Notes: generated from the letters alone by a model not told the origin. Positions 36,128-44,363 are shown, counted from the first letter of the stretch. The stretch is DNA of 64,000 nucleotides from Rhodococcus sp. IEGM 1409 (GCF_030056735.1 NZ_JASHKN010000001.1:682001-746000), one strand, 5' to 3'. Numbers and translations: made by a program.

Positions 36128-36679
36128 TCAGTTCGGCAACAATGCAGCACAGAATTCTTTGGGTTGGTCGACATGCAACCGCAGCCCACCGATCATGGTG
36201 GAACTAGATCCCTTCGACAGCCCTTTCGGAAGCGACACCGGCAGCGGTCGATCGAATTCGACGTCCACGACAGTCCCGTCGGGCCCCGGGAGAACGAGAC
36301 GCTCGTCGATCACCGCATTTGCGGTCTCACCGAATCTTCGGACCATGCTCGCCCGCGAAATCCGTGATCGGTCCACCTCGACACGAACGCCCGTGCCGGA
36401 TCGAAACACCACCGTTCGAGCCGACACGAGATGCGGGTGCACGACGCGTCCGGCGAGCCAACCGCCAATCGCAATCAGCGACAACACCGTTGCGATGAGC
36501 AGCACGACGCGAAGCCACTGCCACGGAACCAGGAAGTGAATCGCTACGGCCTCGATCACACTCGCCGCAACAAAAGCCACCGGTATCGACATGGTCCCCG
36601 CCGTGTAGCCGAAAGTCGCTGTATCACCGGAACCTCCGTCCACCCTGCCCGTCGAGAGCAACCACAGTGATCGGATCAC
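36128..36679 (-). CDS. Hypothetical membrane protein
   Basis: A 183-residue protein that I do not recognise. It has two hydrophobic segments at about residues 29-80 (VAFVAASVIEAVAIHFLV and VVLLIATVLSLIAIGGWLAG), followed by a mostly beta-like soluble part (RTVVFRSGTGVRVEVDRSRI, LVLPGPDGTVVDVEF). Its start overlaps the MerR gene end (ATGA), so it is cotranscribed with that regulator. It converges on the nickel/cobalt permease with a 2-base gap. Confidence 0.72.
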   Translation of the reverse strand: MIRSLWLLSTGRVDGGSGDTATFGYTAGTMSIPVAFVAASVIEAVAIHFLVPWQWLRVVLLIATVLSLIAIGGWLAGRVVHPHLVSARTVVFRSGTGVRVEVDRSRISRASMVRRFGETANAVIDERLVLPGPDGTVVDVEFDRPLPVSLPKGLSKGSSSTMIGGLRLHVDQPKEFCAALLPN

Positions 36680-37467
36680 GCCGCACCGCCAGACATGAGA
36701 CGCGTTGCGACGCGAGCGACCACTTCCCGTTGCGCCGGATCAGGCACCAGATCCCCGATCCCGACCGAGAAGCCCATACCTGCAGATCCTCCGTCTGAGC
36801 GCACATCACCGAGCACCTCGGCCAGCGACTCCTCCAGTTCGCCCGACAAGTACGCGATCTCGTCCGCAACCTCGGCTACCTCGCGCCCAGCCAATGCAGC
36901 AAAGCGGCGGTACAGATCGACAATTCGCTTCCGGTCGCCCTCGTCGGACAGCAACTGCGCAGCCGTGGAGAACAGCTCATGCGGCGCTGCTCCCGAGATC
37001 GCCACCAATTCCCACATGTCGCGTTCACGCTCGAACAAGCGCCGTACCGAGTCCGTCGGCGACGACGCGATCAATTCTTCGAACGCCGACAGCAACTCCA
37101 CCGGAAGCGGCGAGACCACCCGCCCGGCACCTCGCGCCGACAGCATTTCCTCGAGGCGCACCCGCTGGTCAGCGAGGACACGCTGCTTCCTGTCTATCTC
37201 TGCTATCAGGGAGGACAGATCTTCGGCGAAGTCGTCCGGTTCTCCTGCATCGATCGGCTTCGGCTCGATCATGGCGGCAATGGAGCCGAGCGGAATGCCG
37301 GCGGCAGAGAGCCAACGAATGCGCATCAGCCTGACCAGGTCGGGCAGTTCGTAAGTTCTGTATCCGTTGGACAGCCGTCTCGGCTCGGCCAGTAGGCCCA
37401 GTCGGTGATAGTGCCGGACGGTCCGCGGAGTGGTACCCGCCGCTCTGGCCACGTCACTGATTCGCAT
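36676..37467 (-). CDS. MerR-family regulator
   Basis: A 263-residue regulator with an N-terminal MerR winged HTH (residues 1-70: MRISDVARAAGTTPRTVRHYHRLGLL, GYRTYELPDLVRLMRIRWL), a coiled-coil linker, and a long C-terminal helical domain. No metal-binding cysteines are seen, so it is an organic-signal or orphan type. It is coupled to the hypothetical membrane protein. A perfect dyad lies just upstream. Confidence 0.9.
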   Translation of the reverse strand: MRISDVARAAGTTPRTVRHYHRLGLLAEPRRLSNGYRTYELPDLVRLMRIRWLSAAGIPLGSIAAMIEPKPIDAGEPDDFAEDLSSLIAEIDRKQRVLADQRVRLEEMLSARGAGRVVSPLPVELLSAFEELIASSPTDSVRRLFERERDMWELVAISGAAPHELFSTAAQLLSDEGDRKRIVDLYRRFAALAGREVAEVADEIAYLSGELEESLAEVLGDVRSDGGSAGMGFSVGIGDLVPDPAQREVVARVATRLMSGGAA

Positions 37468-37484
37468 ACGAACAGGATCAACTA

Positions 37485-37497
37485 TGACGCTACGTCA
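37485..37497. promoter_or_regulatory. Candidate MerR operator
   Basis: TGACG-CTA-CGTCA is a perfect dyad 18 bases before the MerR gene start, the usual position for MerR autoregulation. Confidence 0.45.
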
Positions 37498-37657
37498 CAG
37501 TCAAGGCACGGCATGCCGGGCAACAGGTCTAAGGTCCTGTTCTTCCTGCGAGGAGTTTCGCAGGCGAATTTGGCGGGTATTGATCACTTGCGGCGGCGAT
37601 TTCCAGAGCGAGGGGTCAGCCGCGCAAGGTCTGCCCCCGGCTGTCACTCGCCGGGTG

Positions 37658-37693
37658 GCGGGCCGCCAAAAACAAGCGGGCCGCCGAAAACAA
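37658..37693 (+). repeat. 18-bp tandem repeat, two copies
   Basis: GCGGGCCGCCAAAAACAA is followed directly by the same unit with one base change (17 of 18). It lies just upstream of a small possible membrane-protein gene. Confidence 0.7.
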
Positions 37694-37706
37694 TCTGCGC
37701 CAGGCG

Positions 37707-37943
37707 ATGATTTCGATGCAAACGACACGAATCGACACCATCCTGATTCTGATCGTCGGGACGGCCATCGGCCTCAGCGTATGGCTGGCCACACAGGAAC
37801 CATTCGCGTCGATCGGACTCGGAATAGTAACGGTCGTGATCTGCTGGATTTCATGCTCGATGATCCATGGCTTCCCCCACCGATCGGCGAAGGACATGCG
37901 TCCGCGCGAGGACCAGGATCGCGAATCACCGAAACGGCGCTGA
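37707..37943 (+). CDS. Possible small membrane protein
   Basis: A 78-residue frame (or 75 from the ATG at 37716) with two hydrophobic segments (TILILIVGTAIGLSVWLA and GLGIVTVVICWISC) and a charged, Arg/Glu-rich tail. There is no recognised family and no clear ribosome-binding site, so coding status is uncertain. It is the only plausible gene between the MerR gene and the hairpin at 37986. Confidence 0.4.
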   Translation: MISMQTTRIDTILILIVGTAIGLSVWLATQEPFASIGLGIVTVVICWISCSMIHGFPHRSAKDMRPREDQDRESPKRR

Positions 37944-37985
37944 CGCCGCGTAGGGATGAGGCCAACCGTGGAGGCCCGGACACAG

Positions 37986-38028
37986 CGAAGTGAGTGGTTC
38001 ACCTGTCGCAGGTGAACCACTCACTTCG
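37986..38028. terminator. Perfect 20-bp-stem hairpin
   Basis: Arms 37986-38005 and 38009-38028 are exact complements around a TCG loop, ten bases after the stop of the minus-strand membrane protein. It is a strong terminator for that gene and possibly a bidirectional one. Confidence 0.75.
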
Positions 38029-38037
38029 GTCAGAGGA

Positions 38038-38454
38038 TCACACCTCGTCAGGTCGCCAGGTCGCGACGGCCCAGATCACAGCGACGTCGAGGGCGATGAT
38101 CACGATCGACCACAGCGGGTAGTACGGCATCCACAGGAAATTCGCCACGATCGAGAGCGCCGCGATCACGAAGGCCATGCCGCGGGCCCACGTCATGCCG
38201 ACGAACAATCCCAGCGACACCGCGATGCCGATGATTCCGAGCACGATGTGGATCCAACCCCATGTCGTGACATCGAATTCGAAGGTGTAGTTGACTCCGA
38301 CGATCAGCAGGTCGTTGTCTGCGAGAGCCGCGATGCCCTGCAGCAACGCGACGATTCCCGCGACGAGGAGCAGGCAGGCTGCCGCCACCGTGGTCCCGAT
38401 GGCAAAGCCTTGTCGGACAGGATGGTTCGCATGAGATTGGTGCGGAGCAGTCAT
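38038..38454 (-). CDS. DUF7144-type four-helix membrane protein
   Basis: A 138-residue protein with four hydrophobic helices (about 15-45, 65-85, 90-105, 110-130), including GWIHIVLGIIGIAVSLGLFVGMTWAR and FLWMPYYPLWSIVIIALDVAVIWA (keys). This matches the actinobacterial DUF7144 family, whose function is unknown. It is monocistronic between a hairpin and the alkB promoter region. Confidence 0.78.
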   Translation of the reverse strand: MTAPHQSHANHPVRQGFAIGTTVAAACLLLVAGIVALLQGIAALADNDLLIVGVNYTFEFDVTTWGWIHIVLGIIGIAVSLGLFVGMTWARGMAFVIAALSIVANFLWMPYYPLWSIVIIALDVAVIWAVATWRPDEV

Positions 38455-38564
38455 GACGTCCCCTTCTTCGGCGAAATAGCGTGAGAACAGTATTCAAAGG
38501 TTCACGCCGACGGACATCACCCAGCAAGGATGAACAGCCGTCCAGCACTGCAATCAAAATTCAT

Positions 38565-38580
38565 GGGAACATATGTTCGA
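38565..38580. promoter_or_regulatory. LexA-like SOS box before alkB
   Basis: GGGAACATATGTTCGA matches the actinobacterial LexA consensus TCGAAC-N4-GTTCGA at 14 of 16 positions (10 of the 12 fixed bases) and holds the perfect 12-bp dyad GAACATATGTTC. It lies 22 bases before the alkB start, placed to block transcription. Confidence 0.65.
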
Positions 38581-38601
38581 TTCCGGTGTACGGTGGAGCC
38601 T

Positions 38602-39234
38602 ATGACCGCCACGATGCAACCGTCTCTGTTCGACAACGGTGACCTCGGCGTTTCTTTGGCCGATCTCGACGGCACGGTGCAGCGACGTATTCTCACCGCC
38701 GGCGCATGGGTCGACCATCGCCCGGCCTGGCTGACCGGATCGGAGGCCGTGTTCGACAATCTGGAAGCTACGGTGCCGTGGCGTTCCGAACGGCGTCAGA
38801 TGTACGACCGCGTTGTCGACGTCCCTCGTCTGGTGTGTTTCTACGCAGAGAATCAACCACTGCCGGACGCACTTCTCACCGAAGCCAAAGACGCGCTGAG
38901 CAGTCACTACTTCGACGAACTCGGTGAACCATTCGCCACGTCGGGTCTCTGTTTCTATCGCGACGGTTCCGACAGCGTTGCCTGGCACGGGGACGACACG
39001 GGACGAAGTCGCACCGAGGACACGATGGTGGCCATCCTGTCTCTCGGTGCGGCTCGCCCGCTCCTATTGCGCCCTCGTGGGAGCGGCGAATCCATCCGCT
39101 TCAATCTCGGACACGGAGATCTACTCGTCATGGGCGGATCCTGCCAACGCACGTGGGAACACTGTGTCCCGAAGAGTGCGCGGGCCCTCGGGCCGAGAAT
39201 CAGCGTTCAATTCCGCACTCGCGGAGTTAGATAG
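38602..39234 (+). CDS. alkB: Alpha-ketoglutarate-dependent dioxygenase AlkB
   Basis: A 210-residue Fe(II)/2-oxoglutarate dioxygenase that repairs alkylated bases. Visible iron ligands: HxD in AWHGDD, and His in the WEHCVPK segment; the RISVQFR motif gives the two Arg that bind 2-oxoglutarate and the substrate. The ATG at 38602 is preferred over an upstream frame that would overlap the LexA box. It ends 8 bases inside the convergent ligase gene. Confidence 0.9.
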   Translation: MTATMQPSLFDNGDLGVSLADLDGTVQRRILTAGAWVDHRPAWLTGSEAVFDNLEATVPWRSERRQMYDRVVDVPRLVCFYAENQPLPDALLTEAKDALSSHYFDELGEPFATSGLCFYRDGSDSVAWHGDDTGRSRTEDTMVAILSLGAARPLLLRPRGSGESIRFNLGHGDLLVMGGSCQRTWEHCVPKSARALGPRISVQFRTRGVR

Positions 39235-40765
39235 CGTCGCGGAGTTCGTCTCGCAGCGCCTTCCGATTGAGCTTGCCGACGGCCGTCTTCGGTATGGATT
39301 CTGCGAAAACAACCCGACGAGGCTTCTTGTACGACGCCAGTCGCTCGCCGACGTGAGCGACCAATGATGCTTGCAGTGCGTCGTTTTCGACGGTTCCGCC
39401 CTTGAGGACAACCACGGCCGTGACCGCCTCCACCCACTTGACATCGGCGGTGCCCACCACGGCAACCTCACGAACAGCCGGATGCGTCAGGAGCGCATCC
39501 TCGACTTCACGGGGGTAGACGTTGTATCCGCCGCTGATGATCATGTCCGAAGCCCGGTCCTTCAGGAAAAGGAATCCGTCGGCGTCGAACTGGCCGATGT
39601 CGCGTGTGTGGACCCAACCGTCTTCGGTGAAGGTGTCCGCATTCAGTTCCGGTGCGTTGAAGTATCCGGCGATCGCAGATGGCGAGCGGATCACGATTTC
39701 GCCCGGTTCTCCCTGCGGCACTTCGTCTCCTTCGCCGTCGAGCAGCCTGATCTCGACGTCGATGGCGGGCTGACCACAGGACAGTAGTCGATCCTCCGTA
39801 TGGTCTTCGGGCCGAAGGACTGCGATACACAGAGGCGCCTCGGTCTGCCCGTAGTACTGCAGGAAACGGTGTTGCCCCCATACCTGCATTGCACGTTCGA
39901 TGGTAGCGAGTGGCATCGGAGAGGCACCGTAGATCACGGATTTCAGACTCGAGATGTCTGCACTCGCGAAATCAGGGCGCTCGAGGAGCATCTGAATCAT
40001 CGTCGGCACCAGATTGATCGCGGTGGCACGATGCTCGGTTATCGAGTTCAAGAATGTCGACGGGTCGAATCCGGGAAGGATGACGGTCTTGCCGCCTCGG
40101 AGCCAAAATGGAAGCACGAACACACCGCTGGCATGGATCAGCGATGCCGCGTGCAGCATCGTGTCGTCCTGAGTCACCGGAAGCAGATTGAGCAGCACAT
40201 TGCGGCAGATGGCTGCGTAACTGCGCTGAGTGTGCTGCGCGGCCTTCAGCGTTCCGGTAGTTCCCGAGGTGAACAGCGTCAGGATCACATCATCGGGAGC
40301 CACCTCGACGTCCGGCGTGTCCGAAGGCATGCTCTGCGCTTGGTCGAGCAGGGAACTCTGTCCCTCCGAGCTCGTTTCCAGCCCGATGAATGTCCGCTCG
40401 GGAAACCTGGCTGAGAGTTCAGCGGCTCGGTCCGCGAGGTCACGACCGAAGACGACGTGGGAACTGTCGGTGTCCTCGAGCATCCTCGCGTGCTCGTCGA
40501 CCGAGAGTCGCGAGTTGAGCGGAACCCGATTGATTCCGGCTTTGACGCAGGCAAAATCGACGGGCACGCTGGCAAGAGAGTTGTTGACCAGCAACGCAAC
40601 CCGTGCACCACGCCCGATGCCGAGCGCGATGAACGCGTATGCCAATCGACTGCTGAGTTCATCCACTTCCGTGAACGTCATCGATCGATCGCCGAAGACG
40701 ACGGCCGTTCGCGCCCCGTGCTGTCGCGCGCCACGGACGATCAGGTCTCTGGTTATGGGCATCAT
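39227..40765 (-). CDS. Acyl-CoA synthetase (AMP-forming)
   Basis: A 512-residue adenylate-forming enzyme with P-loop LTLFTSGTTGTLKAAQHT (the usual Lys-Gly is Lys-Ala here), YYGQTEAPLC, GWVHTRDIGQFDADGFLFLKDR and the C-terminal PKTAVGKLNRKALRD lysine. The size and the short N-terminus resemble FadD3/benzoate or medium-chain ligases. It is coupled to a crotonase (ATGA), and both genes are divergent from a PaaX-type regulator, suggesting activation of an aromatic or short-chain acid. Ligand unknown. Confidence 0.9.
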   Translation of the reverse strand: MMPITRDLIVRGARQHGARTAVVFGDRSMTFTEVDELSSRLAYAFIALGIGRGARVALLVNNSLASVPVDFACVKAGINRVPLNSRLSVDEHARMLEDTDSSHVVFGRDLADRAAELSARFPERTFIGLETSSEGQSSLLDQAQSMPSDTPDVEVAPDDVILTLFTSGTTGTLKAAQHTQRSYAAICRNVLLNLLPVTQDDTMLHAASLIHASGVFVLPFWLRGGKTVILPGFDPSTFLNSITEHRATAINLVPTMIQMLLERPDFASADISSLKSVIYGASPMPLATIERAMQVWGQHRFLQYYGQTEAPLCIAVLRPEDHTEDRLLSCGQPAIDVEIRLLDGEGDEVPQGEPGEIVIRSPSAIAGYFNAPELNADTFTEDGWVHTRDIGQFDADGFLFLKDRASDMIISGGYNVYPREVEDALLTHPAVREVAVVGTADVKWVEAVTAVVVLKGGTVENDALQASLVAHVGERLASYKKPRRVVFAESIPKTAVGKLNRKALRDELRDAI

Positions 40766-41589
40766 GGTTCAGTTTCCTCGTTCGAATTCCGGTTGTTCGC
40801 GAATCGGCCGTGCCGGCCGGCGCCCGCGGCGAACGCAGCAGCGCCGCGCACACCTTCAGCGATGACAATGGGATTTCCTGCAACGCCCTCGGAGCGCAGC
40901 GCTTCGGCGAGTGGTAGATCAAAAGATCGGTAGGCCGACGCACGATCCGCGAGCATGCAGAGCTGAGGGAAAGCGGTCAACTGGTGTGCAAGTTCCTTGG
41001 CTGCCTGGAGCGATTGCCCCACTGGAACAACACGATTGGCCAGACCGAAGGCCAGCGCCTCCGGAGCGTCGACCGGACGGCCGGTCAAGATCATGTCGAG
41101 TGCTCGCCCCTGCCCGACAATTCGCGGCAGTCGCACGGTCCCGCCGTCGATGAGAGGAACTCCCCAGCGTCGGCAGAAGACTCCGAACACGGAATCTTCC
41201 TCGCAGATCCTCAGGTCCGCGAGCAACGAAAGCTCGAGCCCTCCGGCAACCGCGTATCCACTGACCGCGGCGATCAACGGCTTGGACAACACCAACCGAC
41301 TCGGCCCCATCGGACCGGTGCCGCCGCCTTCCGGATGCAACTCGTGCACGCGGGCGGGGTCGGAGACTGCGGTCAAATCCGCACCGGCACAAAATGTGCC
41401 GCCCGCACCCCACAGAATCGCCACCTTCTGGCTCTCGTCCGACTCGAACTCCAAGAACGCATCACGCAACTGCGCCGCCATCGGTCCGTCCACCGCGTTC
41501 TTGCGATCGGGGCGATTCATCACGATAACGGTGACGCCACCGTCACACTCCACATAGACATCGCCACCTGGTCGATCGGAGTCGGTCAC
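40762..41589 (-). CDS. Enoyl-CoA hydratase/isomerase (crotonase)
   Basis: A 275-residue crotonase-fold protein. The CoA-binding IWGAGGTFCAGADL (about residues 57-70) forms the first oxyanion half, and the second is in AAVSGYAVAGGLELSLLADLRI. The glutamates expected for hydratase activity: GG(L)E is present; a second catalytic acid at the usual FGVFCRRWGVP position is not obvious, so an isomerase or different reaction is possible. It is the first gene of the two-gene operon. Confidence 0.9.
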   Translation of the reverse strand: MTDSDRPGGDVYVECDGGVTVIVMNRPDRKNAVDGPMAAQLRDAFLEFESDESQKVAILWGAGGTFCAGADLTAVSDPARVHELHPEGGGTGPMGPSRLVLSKPLIAAVSGYAVAGGLELSLLADLRICEEDSVFGVFCRRWGVPLIDGGTVRLPRIVGQGRALDMILTGRPVDAPEALAFGLANRVVPVGQSLQAAKELAHQLTAFPQLCMLADRASAYRSFDLPLAEALRSEGVAGNPIVIAEGVRGAAAFAAGAGRHGRFANNRNSNEETEP

Positions 41590-41640
41590 GATATTTCCTC
41601 ACTGCTCGCGGATAAGGTTTCCCGGTACCCACCATGCCAC

Positions 41641-41682
41641 TTGTAACAGAATTTGTCAGGAGTTGTTCAAAAGTTGTTACAA
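41641..41682. promoter_or_regulatory. Inverted repeat between crotonase operon and PaaX-type regulator
   Basis: TTGTAACA (41641-41648) and TGTTACAA (41675-41682) are exact inverted copies, and the GTTGTT core recurs between them. It sits just before the regulator start, fitting an autoregulatory operator also placed for the divergent operon. Confidence 0.55.
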
Positions 41683-41694
41683 ACTGATCGAGGA

Positions 41695-42468
41695 ATGTCC
41701 GCAACCCGAGTTGTGCTGGACCTCGCAACGGCGAGCCCGGATACCGAGTTCAGCACCGCCGTGCTGACCCGGGCCGGCGAGATTGTCGGCGTCACCGCAT
41801 CGAGCATTCGCGTGGCAGCGGGCCGTCTGTGCCGCGAGGACAAACTGCGTCGCACCGCCCGGGGAACGTACGTCCTCAACCCGGACGGCATCCCCACCTA
41901 CAGCGAGGTCGAGGGGTGGCGAACTCGTACCGATCGCATACGCCCCTGGGACGGCACCTGGATCGCCGTCGAGCACTCAGGGCTCAAACGAAGCGACCGC
42001 ACCGCCGCCCGCCGGCACGATCAAGCGTTGCGCCTGGCGGGTTACGAGGATTGGAAGCCCACACTGGCAGTCCGTCCGAACAATCTCGACGGCGGAATCG
42101 ACAGCGCTCGCCGCACTCTCCGCCGACTCGGCGCCGCTCCCGAATCGTCGCTGATGGAAGTTGATCACCTTGCTCCCGAGGACGATTCGACAATCCGCAC
42201 ACTCTGGAACTCGGAAGCCCTGTTGGCCGACATCGCCGAGGCCCGTGAAGCACTCACGCGAGCGGAAGCACGTCTGGCGACAATCAGCCGCGAGGAAGCC
42301 GCCCGCGAATCACTTGCCCTGGGCAGTGCGATCATCGCGGTCATCGTCCGCAATCCACTGCTTCCGGAAGAGCTCGAACCAACGCAGCCACTGCGAGACC
42401 TGATCTCGCACATGCTCGAGTACCAGGACGCATCTCGTGAACTGTGGCAGTCGCTGCTCCAATTCTGA
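41695..42468 (+). CDS. PaaX-type transcriptional regulator
   Basis: A 257-residue protein. The N-terminal winged HTH (about 5-70: TEFSTAVLTRAGEIVGVTASSIRVAAGRLCREDKLRR) and the middle segment WDGTWIAVEHSG match PaaX/repressor-like proteins of phenylacetate-type catabolism. The C-terminal third is helical. The ATG at 41695 is close to a GAGGA; an upstream TTG is less likely. It is divergent from the ligase/crotonase operon and likely represses it until an acyl-CoA appears. Confidence 0.8.
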   Translation: MSATRVVLDLATASPDTEFSTAVLTRAGEIVGVTASSIRVAAGRLCREDKLRRTARGTYVLNPDGIPTYSEVEGWRTRTDRIRPWDGTWIAVEHSGLKRSDRTAARRHDQALRLAGYEDWKPTLAVRPNNLDGGIDSARRTLRRLGAAPESSLMEVDHLAPEDDSTIRTLWNSEALLADIAEAREALTRAEARLATISREEAARESLALGSAIIAVIVRNPLLPEELEPTQPLRDLISHMLEYQDASRELWQSLLQF

Positions 42469-42493
42469 TCGGCTTCCTCCAGAAGGTATTCAG

Positions 42494-43014
42494 TACGTTG
42501 CGCGGCCACCGCTGGCGTCGTAGACGGCACCGGTCGAGTAACTCACCGCAGACGACGACAGCCAGGAGATCAGTTCGGCGATCTCGTCCGCCTTTCACAT
42601 CCGCGCCATCGGCGTCAAAGACTGCGAACGGGCGAGAATGGTCGGATCGGTGCCGGCATTCATGGGGCTTTCCACGGCCGCCGGAGCTATCGCGTTGACC
42701 AGCACACCACTGGTGGCGACCTCTTTGCCGAGTGATTTCGTCAGCGCGACAACGGCCGCTTTGGACGCCGAATACGCACTCTGATTCGGGTTTCCGTCCT
42801 TGGCGGCAATACTCGCGAGATTGACGACCCGCCCCCATCCCGACGCGACCATCCCCGGCACGAATGCCCGCCGCATGAGGAATGTTCCCTCGACGTTGAT
42901 GCGGAACGTACGCTGCCAGGCCGCAAGATCGACGTCGACCAGCGGCGCTGACGGCTCGACAATTCCCGCACTGTTGATCAAGATGTCGACACTGCCGACT
43001 CGGGCACGAAGCCT
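42494..43014 (-). pseudogene. SDR remnant: N-terminus lost, in-frame stop
   Basis: The minus strand reads VDILINSAGI, then the SDR catalytic stretch VVNLASIAAK...SAYSASKAAVVALTKSLG and the usual NAIAPAAVES end, but the cofactor-binding TGxxxGIG part is missing upstream of about 43014. Near the C-terminus ATG-TGA interrupts the frame (stop at 42595-42597); reading through gives KADEIAELISWLSSS and STGAVYDASGG, normal SDR sequence ending at 42494. A single GGA-to-TGA change would explain the stop. Confidence 0.75.
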
Positions 43015-43017
43015 CGG

Positions 43018-43171
43018 CACCGGAGGTATCGCGGTGGCCGACATCTGGTCGACTTTGCCCGGCGGGTTGCCGGTCAGCATCGAATTGCCCAACGAACCGC
43101 TGCGCCGCGCCGTCGGCACGGACGCTTGGCTGGAACGCCTGGTCACGACCACGCGAGCGGTGTTGGCCTAG
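43018..43171 (+). pseudogene. 3' fragment of a sugar phosphate isomerase/epimerase-like gene
   Basis: On the plus strand IAVADIWSTLPGGLPVSIEL, then PNEPLRRAVG, and WLERLVTTTRAVLA end at a TAG (43169-43171). This is the look of the C-terminus of xylose-isomerase-like TIM-barrel proteins (LP-x-x-LP-x-S-x-E-x-PN pattern). No upstream part is present; the sequence before it belongs to the antisense SDR remnant. Confidence 0.6.
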
Positions 43172-43174
43172 CGG

Positions 43175-43221
43175 CCCTGTGCGCGTTTAGCGAGTCCAGG
43201 CACTCCCTATGCGCGCACGGG
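43175..43221. terminator. Hairpin after aroG; diverged member of a dispersed repeat
   Basis: CCCTGTGCGCG and CGCGCACGGGG pair (one G-U) around an inner GAGT/ACTC dyad. It lies directly after the aroG stop and shares the CCCTGTGCGC...GCGCAC-GGGG outer stem with the copies at 60893 and 63155. Confidence 0.65.
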
Positions 43222-43225
43222 GGCG

Positions 43226-44314
43226 TCAGCCCCTCCGAGCCTCAACAGCCTGCGCCAAACGGTCCAACTGCGCTGCCGTGGTGGACCAGTCGATGCACGC
43301 GTCGGTGATCGACTGACCGTAGGTGAGCTCGTCCGCCTTACCCAAGGTCAGGTCCTGACGGCCGGCCTCGATGAAGCTTTCCAACATGACGCCGGCGATT
43401 CCCTGCTCACCCTCGGTCAGACGACGGGCAATGTCGTCCAGGACGATGACCTGACGCTCGTGATCCTTGCTGCTGTTGCCGTGGCTCGCGTCGATGACCA
43501 CGCGCTCGGGCAGGTTCGACTTACGCAGGCGGGCAAGGGTGTCCGCGACAGTCTCGGCATCGTAGTTCGGTCCGTCGTTGCCGCCACGGAGAATGACGTG
43601 GCAGTCGGGATTGCCCGCGGTGCGGATCAAGGCAGCCTGACCGTCCAGGTCGGTTCCGGGGAACACATGGGTCGCTGCCGCGGCGCGGGTACCGTCGACG
43701 GCCACCTGCACGTCACCTTCGGTGGAGTTCTTGATGCCGACGGGCATGGACAGTGCGCTGCACAGCTGGCGATGCACCTGGCTCGCAGCGGTCCGGGCAC
43801 CGATCGCGCCGTAGCTGACCAGGTCCGCAATGTACTGAGGCATGATCGGGTCGAGGAATTCACAACCGACAGGCAGGCCCAGACTCGACACGTCGAGAAG
43901 CAGTTTGCGACCGATACCGAGCCCGGTGTTGATGTCGAAGGTTCCGTCGAGGTGCGGATCGTTGAGCAGTCCCTTCCACCCGAGCGTGGTGCGCGGCTTC
44001 TCGAAGTAGACGCGCATGACGATGTGCAGATCGTCCCGCAACTCCTCGGCCTTGGCGGCCAACCGGCGGGCGTAGTCCATCGCGGCTTCCGGATCGTGCA
44101 CGGAACACGGACCGACAACGACGATCAAACGATCGTCGTCACCGTTGAGGATGTTGATGGTGTCTGCACGACCGGTTCGCACGGTTGCGGCCGCGACCTC
44201 GTCCGGAGCGTGCTGAGCACGGACAGTCGCCGGTGACACGAGCGGACTGATACTCACAGTGCGCTGATCGTCGAGGCTGTCCGAAGCTGCAGTGGTGTCG
44301 ATGGTGACAGTCAT
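43226..44314 (-). CDS. aroG: 3-deoxy-7-phosphoheptulonate synthase (DAHP synthase, class I)
   Basis: A 362-residue class I DAHP synthase that condenses phosphoenolpyruvate and erythrose 4-phosphate, the first step of the shikimate pathway. Motifs: VVVGPCSVHDPEAA (about 67-80), MRVYFEKPRTTLGWKGL, GARTAASQVHRQL, VGIKNSTEGDV and VIDASHGNSSKDHERQ. The length and motifs are those of AroF/G/H enzymes rather than the plant-like class II type. It starts at 44314 with a 92-base gap from the end of a 22-codon aromatic leader peptide, and a terminator-like hairpin lies between, so transcription attenuation is likely. Confidence 0.93.
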   Translation of the reverse strand: MTVTIDTTAASDSLDDQRTVSISPLVSPATVRAQHAPDEVAAATVRTGRADTINILNGDDDRLIVVVGPCSVHDPEAAMDYARRLAAKAEELRDDLHIVMRVYFEKPRTTLGWKGLLNDPHLDGTFDINTGLGIGRKLLLDVSSLGLPVGCEFLDPIMPQYIADLVSYGAIGARTAASQVHRQLCSALSMPVGIKNSTEGDVQVAVDGTRAAAATHVFPGTDLDGQAALIRTAGNPDCHVILRGGNDGPNYDAETVADTLARLRKSNLPERVVIDASHGNSSKDHERQVIVLDDIARRLTEGEQGIAGVMLESFIEAGRQDLTLGKADELTYGQSITDACIDWSTTAAQLDRLAQAVEARRG

Positions 44315-44363
44315 GGGGTTTTCGGTTTCCTGTTCTCAGGCCGACCCCAGAGGTGAAGAGAAA

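Noticed and set aside
34913..36367. A 484-codon plus-strand frame across the nickel/cobalt permease
   Set aside because: The permease frame has the RHAFDADHI signature and helices; the longer frame is very His/Arg-rich, typical of a shadow.
37405..37710. A 101-codon plus-strand frame opposite the MerR start
   Set aside because: It crosses the MerR operator and promoter, and its composition is arginine- and proline-rich with no motif.
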